The translations under genes and the position numbers were made by a program. DNA of 64,000 bases from Fulvimarina sp040239565 (lineage in GTDB: Bacteria; Pseudomonadota; Alphaproteobacteria; Rhizobiales; Rhizobiaceae): contig NZ_JBEHWS010000007.1 of NCBI RefSeq assembly GCF_040239565.1, positions 124,001 through 188,000 of the forward strand. The letters are read 5' to 3'. The notes beneath the pieces are model-generated. The model saw only the letters and a list, made by a program, of their open reading frames with translations. It did not search any database and was not told where the DNA came from. This document shows positions 30,005 through 38,552 of this stretch, piece by piece; the first letter of the stretch is position 1, and each line of letters opens with the position of its first letter.

Positions 30005-31681
30005 ATGCTTGAAGAGGGCAAAATCTATATCGGCACGAGCCGCGATCCGTCGAACGCCAACAAGAAGGGCGAATATCTCCACCTGAAGCTCGCCAACCGG
30101 CACGGGCTCGTGACTGGCGCGACAGGCACCGGCAAGACGGTCACGCTCCAGATTCTCGCCGAGGGCTTTTCCGAAGCCGGCGTTCCCGTCGTCTGCGCCG
30201 ACATCAAGGGCGATCTCTCCGGCATTTCGGTGCGCGGCGATGAGAAGGACTTCCTCACGAAGCGCGCGAGCGATATCGGACTCGATCCCTATTATCGCGA
30301 CTACTTCCCCGTCGCCTTCTGGGACATCTTCGGCGAGAAGGGCCATCCTATCCGCGCCACCGTCACCGAGATGGGGCCGCTCCTCCTTTCGCGTCTGATG
30401 GACCTTTCCGATGCGCAGGAAGGCGTTCTCAACATCGCCTTCAAAATCGCCGACGATGAGGGACTTCTCCTCCTCGACCTGAAGGATCTTCAGGCGATGC
30501 TCGCCCATGTGGCGGAGAACGCTTCCGACATCTCCAAGACCTACGGCAATGTGGCGAAGTCCTCGGTCGGCGCGATCCAGCGCTCGCTCCTCGTGCTCGA
30601 ACAGCAGGGCGCCGAGCGGTTCTTCGGCGAGCCGGCGCTCAAAATCGAGGACCTGATGGAGACCGATCGCGATGGTCGCGGCGTCGTCAATATCCTCGCC
30701 GCCGACAAGCTGATGATGAACCCGCGGCTCTACGGCACCTTCCTCCTCTGGCTCCTCTCCGAACTTTTCGAGGAACTGCCCGAGGTCGGCGATCCGGAAA
30801 AGCCTAAGCTCGTCTTCTTCTTCGACGAGGCGCATCTTCTCTTCGACGACGCGCCGAAGATCCTCCTCGAACGCGTGGAGCAGCTGGTGAAGCTGATCCG
30901 CTCCAAGGGCGTCGGTATCTATTTCGTCACCCAGAACCCGCTTGACGTGCCGGACAGCGTGCTCGCCCAGCTCGGCAACCGGGTGCAGCACGCGCTGCGC
31001 GCCTACACCCCGCGCGAGCAGAAGGCCGTGAAGACCGCCGCCGAGACCTTCCGCCCGAACCCGGAATTCGATGCCTTCGAGACGATCACCAATCTCGGCG
31101 TCGGTGAGGCGCTCGTCTCGACTCTCGGCGCGAAGGGGGTGCCTTCCGTCGTTGAGCGCACGCTTATCCGTCCGCCTGCGGCCAGTCTCGGGCCAATCAC
31201 CGACGAGCAGCGCGCCGAGCTGATCCGCAAGAGCCACGTGGCCGGCAAATACGATTATCCGATCGATCGGGAGTCGGCCTATGAGATGCTTATCGGCCGT
31301 GCGGAAAACGAACTGAAGCGCGAGGACGAGGCCCGTCGCCGCGAAGAAGAAGAAGCTGAATCCCGTCGCAGAGAGGAAAGCGAGAGACGTGCCGAGGCCG
31401 CGCGTCGCCGTGAAGAGGAATACGAGGAGCCGCGCCGCACCCGTACGGGCTTCCAGCTCCCCGATTTCGGCTTCGGCGGACGTGACGACACCCAGGATTA
31501 CGACGACGAGGAGAGATCAGAGAGCCGTCGCGCCCCGCGCCGCAAGCGCCGGTCGTCTTCCCGCTATCAGCGCCAGTCGGTCTCGGAGACGATCATAAAG
31601 CAGGTCGGGCGCACGCTGGCCTCTACCGTCACCCGTGCCGTCGTGCGCGGCATTCTCGGAAGCCTGAAGAAGGGGCGGTAG
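30005..31681 (+). CDS. YjgR/DUF853 family HerA-like ATPase
   Basis: 558 residues. The ATP-binding core opens with Walker A GATGTGKTVT near residue 36, followed by CADIKGDLSG; Walker B is LVFFFDEAHLLF near 277. The C-terminal 120 residues are a charged coiled coil of Arg/Glu repeats followed by a basic region. The family (DUF853, HerA/FtsK-like helicase C-terminal domain) is widespread in proteobacteria but its role is unclear. ATG 30005 is chosen because GAGAGGGG at 29989-29996 is correctly spaced; a GTG at 29999 is too close. Confidence 0.88.
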   Translation: MLEEGKIYIGTSRDPSNANKKGEYLHLKLANRHGLVTGATGTGKTVTLQILAEGFSEAGVPVVCADIKGDLSGISVRGDEKDFLTKRASDIGLDPYYRDYFPVAFWDIFGEKGHPIRATVTEMGPLLLSRLMDLSDAQEGVLNIAFKIADDEGLLLLDLKDLQAMLAHVAENASDISKTYGNVAKSSVGAIQRSLLVLEQQGAERFFGEPALKIEDLMETDRDGRGVVNILAADKLMMNPRLYGTFLLWLLSELFEELPEVGDPEKPKLVFFFDEAHLLFDDAPKILLERVEQLVKLIRSKGVGIYFVTQNPLDVPDSVLAQLGNRVQHALRAYTPREQKAVKTAAETFRPNPEFDAFETITNLGVGEALVSTLGAKGVPSVVERTLIRPPAASLGPITDEQRAELIRKSHVAGKYDYPIDRESAYEMLIGRAENELKREDEARRREEEEAESRRREESERRAEAARRREEEYEEPRRTRTGFQLPDFGFGGRDDTQDYDDEERSESRRAPRRKRRSSSRYQRQSVSETIIKQVGRTLASTVTRAVVRGILGSLKKGR

Positions 31682-31816
31682 CGCGCTCCGCTATCGGGCT
31701 GTCCCTGCCTGGGCCGAGCGGGGGCGGGAGTCTTTAATTCCAACCCTCGAAGCACCACATCGCAGGGTAAGATGCCGCAGCACAAAAGCGGCTAAATTTG
31801 TGATGGAGCAGTGCAG

Positions 31817-32056
31817 ATGAACGGTGAAAAGTCCCAGGCAACCTCATATCTCTTGTGGTTCTGTTGCCTGTTCATCGTATGCGGCCTGCATCGCTTTTAT
31901 CTCGGCCGGCCATGGACGGGCCTTCTCTGGCTGCTCACCGGCGGACTGCTCGGCATCGGCCAGATCATCGACCTCTTCCTCATCCCGGGCATGGTCCGCG
32001 AGCAGAATATGCAGAGCCGTCTTTCGGGCTATGAGAACGACAGGATCCGCAGATGA
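31817..32056 (+). CDS. TM2-domain membrane protein, copy 1
   Basis: 79 residues from ATG 31817 (GGAG at 31805-31808). Two TM helices flank a tight turn with the TM2 signature GLHRFYLGRPWTG and GIGQIIDLFLIPGMV. TM2 proteins are small inner-membrane proteins of unknown function. The stop overlaps the next TM2 gene start (ATGA), so the two are coupled and probably interact or are a duplication. Confidence 0.85.
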   Translation: MNGEKSQATSYLLWFCCLFIVCGLHRFYLGRPWTGLLWLLTGGLLGIGQIIDLFLIPGMVREQNMQSRLSGYENDRIRR

Positions 32057-32316
32057 CAATCATCGACGAACCCTTGCCCGAAGAGAAGTCGAAGGCGATT
32101 TCCTATCTTCTCTGGTGCTCCTGCTTCTTCGGCGTCTGCGGCATTCACCGTTTCTACAACGGCCGTCCGGTCTCCGGGACGATCTGGCTGCTGACGCTCG
32201 GTTTTCTCTATATCGGTCAGATCATCGATCTGTTTCTGATTCCCGGGATGGTGCGAGAAGAAAACCTTGAGCGCCGGATCGCGCTGCGTGAGCGCGACGA
32301 GCGCAGGCTCCGCTGA
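32053..32316 (+). CDS. TM2-domain membrane protein, copy 2
   Basis: 87 residues, clearly paralogous to the preceding gene: SYLLWCSCFFGVCGIHRFYN, then YIGQIIDLFLIPGMVREEN. Two TM helices, charged C-terminal tail (LERRIALRERDERRLR). Coupled to copy 1 by a 4-base overlap and followed by a strong bidirectional terminator. Function unknown. Confidence 0.85.
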   Translation: MTIIDEPLPEEKSKAISYLLWCSCFFGVCGIHRFYNGRPVSGTIWLLTLGFLYIGQIIDLFLIPGMVREENLERRIALRERDERRLR

Positions 32317-32354
32317 TGGATGCTGATCCAGTCGCATAATTTGCCAGCATGAAG

Positions 32355-32383
32355 AAAAGGGGCGCCTCCCAAGCGCCCCTTTT
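32355..32383. terminator. bidirectional terminator after the TM2 pair
   Basis: AAAAGGGGCGC (32355-32365) pairs perfectly with GCGCCCCTTTT (32373-32383) around a 7-base loop. A- and T-tracts on both sides serve the TM2 operon and the convergent Rieske/FAD gene. Confidence 0.9.
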
Positions 32384-32400
32384 GTATTCTCAAGCAGCCT

Positions 32401-33972
32401 TCAATCAATCAGCGTCAGCGGCTTCCAATCCGCCGCCTTCAGCTTCTCCGCGTTCGGCACTGGATTGAACAGCATCGCGGCGTGAAGCTCGGCGGTCACA
32501 TCCGCCTTGCCGCGGCCTATGCCGGCGATCACCTTGCCGTTCTTGATGTAGAAGGCAGTGTAGCTGCCGTCCTCGATATCGCCTTCGATATGTACGTCGT
32601 CATAGCTTTCCGCATGCCCGACATAGTGGATCGGCCCATATTGCGCCGACCAGAAGAACGGTACGCCGGAAAACTCGCTCTCGTCACCCAGCATCGCGCG
32701 CGCCGCATGTCGGCCGTGCTGCTCGGCGACGCGCCAGTGTTCGATGCGGGTGGAGTAGCCGCGCTTGTGGAGCGGAAATTCCGCGACATCGCCGCCGACC
32801 CAGAGCCGATCTGCCGCCTTGAGATTCGCGTCGACCGAGACTGCGCCGTCTTTGGCGAGATCGCCGAACGCATCGAGATTGGGCTTCGCGCCGACCGCGA
32901 GGATGAACAGTCCTCCACGGATCGTCTCGCCGCCTTCGGTCGTCACACCCGTTGCCATGCCGTCCGAAGCCTCGATCGCCGAGACCTTCTCTCCGAGCTT
33001 CATGGTGATGCCCTTGGCCTTATGCTGCTCGGTGATCTGTTTGGCGACGGCTTCGCCCCATTTCGAGGCGAAAGGCAGTTCTTCCGGCGTTACCACTGTG
33101 ATGTTCTTTTCATCGCCAGCGAGCGCGGCGGCTGCCTCCATACCGATGAAGCCGGAGCCGATGATCACGATCTCGGTCTCGATCTCCGCCGCGCTTTGAA
33201 GTGTCTTGCCGTCCTTCAGGCTGCGGAGACTGAAGACGTTCGGCATGTCGGCATTTTCGAGCGGCAGCTGTGCCGACCCGCTGCCGGGCGCGGCGAAGCA
33301 GGCGTCATAGGTCAGTTCGGATGGCGCGCCCTTGCCCTCGAGCGTCAGATGCCGCGCCTCGGCGTCGATCTTCGTGACACGCGCATGGATGCGCTCAATG
33401 CCGAGGTCATGGAGCTCTTCGGCGCTGGCAAGCGTCATCTTTTCCGGCGTCGTGGCGCCCTTGAGATAAGCCTTTGATAGATCTGTACGGTCGTAGGGAG
33501 GAGCATCCTCCTGACCGATCATCACGATCCGTCCGTTGAAACCCTGCTTCACGAGCTCCTGCGCGCAGGCGAGACCCGCTGCGCCCGTACCGATGATCGC
33601 GAATACGGCGTCACCACCGGTCTTGCGTTGGCTATTCTCGACCTCGGGCCGGGACATCTTGGCGCCCTCCGGCACCTCCACCATGATCCGGCCGTTCTGA
33701 ACCGAGACGACGAATCGCGTCAGGCACCCCTGTCCCGGTGGCTCGATATGATCGCCTGAGTCGAGATCGAAGATCGCGTGATGCCAAGGGCAGATCACCG
33801 TATTGCCAACCCGCGTGCCGTTCTTCAGCGGTGCGCCCTTATGGGTGCATTTGGCGCCGGTCGCGAAGACCCGGTCGCCGTCGCGGGCCAGAAGCAGCTT
33901 GGTTTCGCCGACTTCGACTTCCTTCAGCTCGTCTTGCCCGAGTTCATCGAGGCCGAGGACATCGTGCTGCAT
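32401..33972 (-). CDS. Rieske-domain FAD-dependent oxidoreductase (AIFM3/Nfrl-like)
   Basis: About 523 residues from ATG 33972 (AAGGATGG upstream); the frame also allows a start at 34026. Residues 1-100 are a Rieske [2Fe-2S] domain with CTHKGAPL and CPWHHAIFD (CxH and CxxH ligands). The rest is a pyridine nucleotide-disulfide-type FAD/NAD(P)H reductase with AIIGTGAAGLACAQEL and VIIGSGFIGMEAA dinucleotide motifs and GGDVAEFP. The fused layout is that of AIFM3-like proteins, suggesting NAD(P)H-driven electron transfer. Partner and substrate are unknown. Confidence 0.88.
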   Translation of the reverse strand: MQHDVLGLDELGQDELKEVEVGETKLLLARDGDRVFATGAKCTHKGAPLKNGTRVGNTVICPWHHAIFDLDSGDHIEPPGQGCLTRFVVSVQNGRIMVEVPEGAKMSRPEVENSQRKTGGDAVFAIIGTGAAGLACAQELVKQGFNGRIVMIGQEDAPPYDRTDLSKAYLKGATTPEKMTLASAEELHDLGIERIHARVTKIDAEARHLTLEGKGAPSELTYDACFAAPGSGSAQLPLENADMPNVFSLRSLKDGKTLQSAAEIETEIVIIGSGFIGMEAAAALAGDEKNITVVTPEELPFASKWGEAVAKQITEQHKAKGITMKLGEKVSAIEASDGMATGVTTEGGETIRGGLFILAVGAKPNLDAFGDLAKDGAVSVDANLKAADRLWVGGDVAEFPLHKRGYSTRIEHWRVAEQHGRHAARAMLGDESEFSGVPFFWSAQYGPIHYVGHAESYDDVHIEGDIEDGSYTAFYIKNGKVIAGIGRGKADVTAELHAAMLFNPVPNAEKLKAADWKPLTLID

Positions 33973-34101
33973 TTGTCGTCCATCCTTTCGGCGCGGAGGC
34001 GTGCTGCCGCGATCCGTGTTTGTCATTCATGATCAAACTCTAAAGGTGGAACGGGCGTTCCGGCTGAAAACCCGTTTCGATCATCGGCTGTCCTGCGAAA
34101 C

Positions 34102-34129
34102 GAAAAACGGGCCGCCGACGGCGACCCGT
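34102..34129 (-). terminator. terminator of the L,D-transpeptidase gene
   Basis: On the minus strand ACGGG (34129-34125) pairs with CCCGT (34111-34107), with an inner GC stem, followed by a T-tract (34107-34103). It is 29 bases downstream of the stop. Confidence 0.7.
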
Positions 34130-34157
34130 TCAAATCGGCTCGGAACGACCTCTCAGG

Positions 34158-34904
34158 TCAGGCGATACCGCCCTGCGTGACCAGAACCTGCGTCCCAGAC
34201 GGCACGCGGTCGTAGAGATCGATGATGTCCTGGTTCATGAAGCGGATGCAGCCGGACGAGTTGTTCGTACCGATCGTCCAGTATTCCGGCGAACCATGCA
34301 GGCGGTACAGCGTGTCGCGTCCGTTCTGGAAGAGGTAGAGCGCCCGCGCACCGAGCGGATTGCCAATGCCCGGCTCCATCCCGCCGTTTTCGGCGGAATA
34401 TTCCGAAAGTTCCGGCTTTCTCTGGATCATCTCGGCCGGCGGCGTCCAGGTCGGCCACTTCTTCTTCCACTCGACCTTGGCGCGGCCCGACCACTCCATG
34501 CCGGCCCGGCCGACACCGACGCCGTAGCGCATCGCCCGGCCGCCCGGCTGGACGAGATAGGCGAACTTGTTGGCCGTATCGACGACGATCGTCCCAGGCT
34601 TTTCGCCGGTCGGGTCCGAAACTTCCTGGCGATAATAGATTGGGTTGACGCGGGAGAGATCGACGGCCGGGATGCGGAAGCCGCCGTCATACATCGCATC
34701 GTACATTTTCCGATAACGCGCATCGGGTGCCCCAAAGGATTCGCGGGAGCGGCTGTCATAGCCGGACGGCCCGCCATCGGCATTGAAGGCCGACATGCCA
34801 ATGACACGGGCGCGCGGGCCAGAGGACGAGCAGCCGGTGAGGGCGGCGCCTGCGGTCAATCCAAGACCCATAAGGAATGTGCGTCGCGAGTGAAGCGAGG
34901 TCAT
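34158..34904 (-). CDS. L,D-transpeptidase (YkuD domain), exported
   Basis: 248 residues from ATG 34904 (TGGAGAAAA upstream). The N-terminus RRTFLMGLGLTAGAALTGCSS is both twin-Arg-like and a lipobox (LTGC), so it is probably an exported lipoprotein. The YkuD catalytic signature is present: HGSPEYWTIG and NNSSGCIRFMNQD, with the Cys nucleophile. It forms 3-3 peptidoglycan cross-links or attaches proteins to the wall in the periplasm. Divergent from the aminotransferase gene; the upstream open extension to 35024 would destroy the signal and is rejected. Confidence 0.92.
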   Translation of the reverse strand: MTSLHSRRTFLMGLGLTAGAALTGCSSSGPRARVIGMSAFNADGGPSGYDSRSRESFGAPDARYRKMYDAMYDGGFRIPAVDLSRVNPIYYRQEVSDPTGEKPGTIVVDTANKFAYLVQPGGRAMRYGVGVGRAGMEWSGRAKVEWKKKWPTWTPPAEMIQRKPELSEYSAENGGMEPGIGNPLGARALYLFQNGRDTLYRLHGSPEYWTIGTNNSSGCIRFMNQDIIDLYDRVPSGTQVLVTQGGIA

Positions 34905-35120
34905 GTTCAATTTTCTCCAGCCAGTCTGTGACGCGCTCTTTTCGGCGCTGACACTTGTTCTTTCGACACCTAAGCCTTGCATGATACATCCGGTTCCGCA
35001 CGCTCTTCCCAAAGTCACGTTCAAGTGATGCGGCAGACGGGTTGTCTTTTTCCGGACCCTCCTTGTCTAAAGGCGGCTGCCCGGGAAGCGGCAGAAAAAG
35101 ACGCAGGCAGGATCGATCGG

Positions 35121-36005
35121 ATGGCTCAGGACGCTCACGGCAAGGCGGAACTCCGCTCGCGCACCTTTTTCGAGGGCGAGTGGCACGAGGGCGCGCTGAA
35201 CTGCGTAAGCCCGGCGACCCACGGCCTCTGGCTCGGCGGCTCGGTTTTCGACGGCGCGCGTTGGTTCGACGGCATGTCTCCCGACCTCGATCTTCACTGC
35301 CAGCGCGTCAATCGTTCGGCCCGGGCGATGGGTCTCGAACCGACCAAGACACCGGAAGAGATCGAGCAACTCGTTCTCCAGGGCGTCGCCGAATTCGACG
35401 GCAAAACCGCGATCTACGTCAAGCCGATGTATTGGGCGACGACCGGCGGCTTCATGGGCGTTCCGCCCGAGCCGTCCTCAACGGTGTTCTGCCTCTATCT
35501 CTCCGAATCACCGATGATGGAGCCGACCGGCTTCACCGTCGGTCTATCGCCTTTCCGCCGTCCGACTCATGAAGTCGCGATGACCGATGCCAAAGCCGGT
35601 TGCCTCTATCCGAATTCAGGCCGGGCGATCACGGAGGTCCGCTCCCGGGGCTTCGACAATGCGCTGATGTGCGACATGCTCGGCAATGTCGCCGAGACCG
35701 CGACCTCCAACGTCTTTCTCGCAAAGGACGGCGTCGTGATGACACCCATCCCGAACGGCTGTTTCCTGTCGGGTATCACCCGCGCCCGCGTCATCGAATG
35801 CTTGCGGGCCGATGGTGTCGAGGTGATCGAAAAGACGCTGAAGCCGCAGGACTTCCTGGAAGCCGACGAACTCTTTTCGACCGGCAACCACTCCAAGGTC
35901 GTGCCGATCACCCGCTTCGAGGAGGTCTCCTTCCAGCCCGGCCACTTCTACAGGCGTTCACGCGAGCTCTATTGGGAATTCGCGCGGGCTGGCGCCGCTG
36001 CCTGA
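35121..36005 (+). CDS. class IV PLP aminotransferase, branched-chain type
   Basis: 294 residues from ATG 35121 (AGGCAGGA upstream). Aminotransferase class IV fold: GLWLGGSVFDGARWF near 35-50, YVKPMYWATTG, the Lys in DAKAGCLYPNSG expected to bind PLP, then MLGNVAETATSNVFL and FLSGITRARV. Members transaminate branched-chain amino acids or act as D-amino-acid transaminases or ADC lyases; BCAT is the commonest annotation. The longer open frame from 34977 overlaps the divergent promoter region. Substrate is not certain, so no symbol is given. Confidence 0.88.
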   Translation: MAQDAHGKAELRSRTFFEGEWHEGALNCVSPATHGLWLGGSVFDGARWFDGMSPDLDLHCQRVNRSARAMGLEPTKTPEEIEQLVLQGVAEFDGKTAIYVKPMYWATTGGFMGVPPEPSSTVFCLYLSESPMMEPTGFTVGLSPFRRPTHEVAMTDAKAGCLYPNSGRAITEVRSRGFDNALMCDMLGNVAETATSNVFLAKDGVVMTPIPNGCFLSGITRARVIECLRADGVEVIEKTLKPQDFLEADELFSTGNHSKVVPITRFEEVSFQPGHFYRRSRELYWEFARAGAAA

Positions 36006-36160
36006 GGCCTCGCCATCCAGCGAAATACTGACAGGGAATTCACGCGCGACCGGTGGCATTGCGCCATTTCGCCTCTACCTTGTCTGTCAGCGACGGGTGC
36101 ACGGCCGGAAGGCGTCCGCCTGTCACAGAAACTCTTGCGACCCAAGAAGGAGATGAAACA

Positions 36161-36763
36161 ATGGCTTTCGAGCTTCCGGACCTTCCTTACGCCTATGATG
36201 CGCTCGATCCTTACATGTCCAAGGAGACGCTCGAATATCATCACGACAAGCACCACAACGCTTACGTGACCAAGGGCAACGATCTCGCCAAGGAAGCCGG
36301 CATGGACGGCAAGTCGGTCGAAGAGATCGTCAAGGCCTCCCATGGCAGCAATCAGGCGCTTTTCAACAACGCGGCCCAGCACTACAACCACGTTCACTTC
36401 TGGAACTGGATGAAGCCGAACGGCGGCGGCAAGAGTCTGCCTGGTTCACTTCAGACCGCATTCGACTCTGATCTCGGCGGCTACGATAAGTTCAAGGCCG
36501 ATTTCGAAGCCGCTGGCGCCGGCCAGTTCGGTTCGGGCTGGGCCTGGGTCGCCGTTAAGAACGGCAAGCTGGAAATCATGAAGACGCCAAACGGCGAGAA
36601 CCCGCTCGTCCACGGCGCGACGCCGATTCTTGGCGTCGATGTGTGGGAGCATTCCTACTATATCGACTACCGCAACGCGCGTCCGAAATACCTTTCGGCC
36701 TTCGTCGATAATCTCATCAACTGGGAATATGTCGAGGAAATGTATCGCAAGGCGACGAGCTGA
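36161..36763 (+). CDS. sodB: superoxide dismutase, Fe/Mn family (Fe-type signature)
   Basis: 200 residues from ATG 36161 with AAGGAG 12 bases upstream. Metal ligands are in EYHHDKHHNAYV (H27), NAAQHYNHVHFW (second His) and DVWEHSYYIDY (Asp and His). The Gln in NNAAQ is the Fe-type residue. It dismutates superoxide in the cytoplasm. Normal length, no export signal. A terminator follows. Metal specificity from sequence alone is only indicative, since cambialistic members exist. Confidence 0.95.
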   Translation: MAFELPDLPYAYDALDPYMSKETLEYHHDKHHNAYVTKGNDLAKEAGMDGKSVEEIVKASHGSNQALFNNAAQHYNHVHFWNWMKPNGGGKSLPGSLQTAFDSDLGGYDKFKADFEAAGAGQFGSGWAWVAVKNGKLEIMKTPNGENPLVHGATPILGVDVWEHSYYIDYRNARPKYLSAFVDNLINWEYVEEMYRKATS

Positions 36764-36787
36764 TCGGTAGCTTTCCTTAAGGCAATG

Positions 36788-36820
36788 AAGGCCCCGTCGG
36801 TGCTACCGGCGGGGCCTTTT
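36788..36820 (+). terminator. terminator of the superoxide dismutase gene
   Basis: AAGGCCCCG (36788-36796) pairs with CGGGGCCTT (36810-36818), extended by an inner CGG/CCG, followed by TT and C. It lies 25 bases after the stop. Confidence 0.9.
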
Positions 36821-36944
36821 CTTGCGCTGGACGCGGATTCTCTCACGAACACGTCATGACTTGTCATCGTCGGAGAATTGCCGCCGGTGAAAACTTGCTT
36901 ATCCTTGTTTGGATTAATTCCAAAGAAGGAGGCTTGAACGACCC

Positions 36945-37406
36945 ATGCGCATTCCCTCCCTATCGATAACCCTATTCACCATCGCTGCTTCCGGAATGCT
37001 GTTTGCCGCTAGTGCGGTGGCCCAGAACACCGCTCCCATCGAAGAGCGCCAGGAACTGATGGAGTCGAACGGCGACTCCGCAAAGGCGGCCGGCGCTATG
37101 CTGAAAGGCGAGGCGGAGTTCGACGCCGCGAAAGCAAACGAAATCCTTGCGTCGATCCACGATGTCGCGATGAAGTTCGGCGACTATTTCCCTGAAGACT
37201 CCAAGACCGGCAACAAGACCGAAGCCGCGCCCGCCATCTGGGAGCAGCCGGAGGAATTTCAGACCGCGCTGACGAAGTTTGAGGAGGATTCCGCGGCGGC
37301 CATGGAGGCTAATCCGCAGGATCTCGATGCGTTCAAGCAGCAGTTCGGCATGGTCGCCGAGAACTGTAAAGGCTGCCACGAAGACTTCCGCATCGACGAC
37401 GACTGA
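36945..37406 (+). CDS. class II cytochrome c (cytochrome c' family)
   Basis: 153 residues: signal peptide ending ASAVAQN, a four-helix-bundle-like body, and the C-terminal haem motif CKGCH (MVAENCKGCHEDFR), which is the hallmark of class II cytochromes. It is periplasmic. Cytochromes c' bind NO or act as electron carriers of unknown partner. An AAGGAGG before the ATG supports the start. The next gene, 135 bases on, is another c-type cytochrome, so the two probably share an electron-transfer role. Confidence 0.92.
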   Translation: MRIPSLSITLFTIAASGMLFAASAVAQNTAPIEERQELMESNGDSAKAAGAMLKGEAEFDAAKANEILASIHDVAMKFGDYFPEDSKTGNKTEAAPAIWEQPEEFQTALTKFEEDSAAAMEANPQDLDAFKQQFGMVAENCKGCHEDFRIDDD

Positions 37407-37541
37407 GCTTCGGAAAGAGAATTTCGGCCGGTGGTCATCGACGGTCGCCGGTCGTCCGCGCGGGCTCCGGCAAAAGCTCGCAATAACCGCCGCTGGTTAG
37501 GCAACAAGTCTCCCGCGTGATCAGGACTATTCGCCGATCTC

Positions 37542-38471
37542 ATGAAGCGTGCGCTCATCGCCGTTCTTGTCGTCTTCGTCGTCGTGCTCGGTGCTGGCTG
37601 GCTTCTGACCACACCAACCCGTCTCGATGCGGCTTCATTGCCCGATCCCGAAACCGGTGATGCCGGGCGCGGCGAACGTGTCTTCTGGGCCGGGGGCTGC
37701 GCGTCCTGTCATGCGGATGGAGACGCGGAAGGCGAAGACAAGCTCCGCCTTGGCGGCGGCGATCCGATTGAATCCGATTTCGGCACCTTCCACGGACCGA
37801 ATATTTCCCCTGATCCTGATGTGGGGATCGGAAGCTGGAGCTTTGCCGACTTCGCCAATGCGGTGAAGCGCGGCGTCTCTCCAGAGGGGGCGCACTACTA
37901 TCCGGCTTTTCCCTATTCCTCCTATGCGCGCATGTCGGATCAGGATCTGACCGATCTCTGGGCGTTCATGCAAACGCTTCCGGCAGTTACAGAAGCCGCG
38001 CCGGAAAATGACATACCGTTTCCGTTCAACATCCGCCGCGGCATCGGTGCCTGGAAGCTTGCCTTCCTCGACGATCCATCCGAACCAATCGTCGCGCTAC
38101 CCGACGGCGCAGGCGAGGTCGCCGAACGCGGACGTTATCTCGTTGAAGCATTCGGCCATTGCGGCCAATGCCATACGCCGCGCTCGCTTGCGGGCGCTGG
38201 AGGCCTGATCGAAAGCGAATGGCTCGCCGGTGGCCCGAACCCGGACGGCGACGGACGAATCCCCAACATTACGCCGTCTGATGAAGGCATCGGTTCATGG
38301 TCGGAACCCGATATTGCCTACTATTTCGAAAGCGGCTTCACGCCGGACTTCGATTCCGTTGGCGGCTCCATGGTCGATGTGCAGGAAAACCTCGCCGAAC
38401 TTCCAGCCGAGGATCGAGAGGCGATCGCCGCATATCTCAAGGCCGTGCCACCGATTGGCGGTGAAGAATAG
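37542..38471 (+). CDS. dihaem c-type cytochrome, membrane-anchored
   Basis: 309 residues. A single N-terminal TM anchor (LIAVLVVFVVVLGAGWLL) is followed by two class I cytochrome c domains with CASCH near 60 and CGQCH near 207; axial Met candidates lie in YARMSDQD and GSMVDVQ. This layout resembles the cytochrome subunits of periplasmic alcohol/sugar dehydrogenases, but no dehydrogenase gene is adjacent. It follows the cytochrome c' gene on the same strand. The real partner is unknown. Confidence 0.9.
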   Translation: MKRALIAVLVVFVVVLGAGWLLTTPTRLDAASLPDPETGDAGRGERVFWAGGCASCHADGDAEGEDKLRLGGGDPIESDFGTFHGPNISPDPDVGIGSWSFADFANAVKRGVSPEGAHYYPAFPYSSYARMSDQDLTDLWAFMQTLPAVTEAAPENDIPFPFNIRRGIGAWKLAFLDDPSEPIVALPDGAGEVAERGRYLVEAFGHCGQCHTPRSLAGAGGLIESEWLAGGPNPDGDGRIPNITPSDEGIGSWSEPDIAYYFESGFTPDFDSVGGSMVDVQENLAELPAEDREAIAAYLKAVPPIGGEE

Positions 38472-38552
38472 CTGGACCCAAGACGAACACACCGCGGAAG
38501 TCGAGGCATGCAAGGGAGGCAGGATACCGAGTGTCTGTTTCAGAGTGCATTG

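Noticed and set aside
29483..31237. 584-codon minus-strand open frame opposite the YjgR-type gene
   Set aside because: Antisense shadow; the plus-strand product has Walker A and B motifs.
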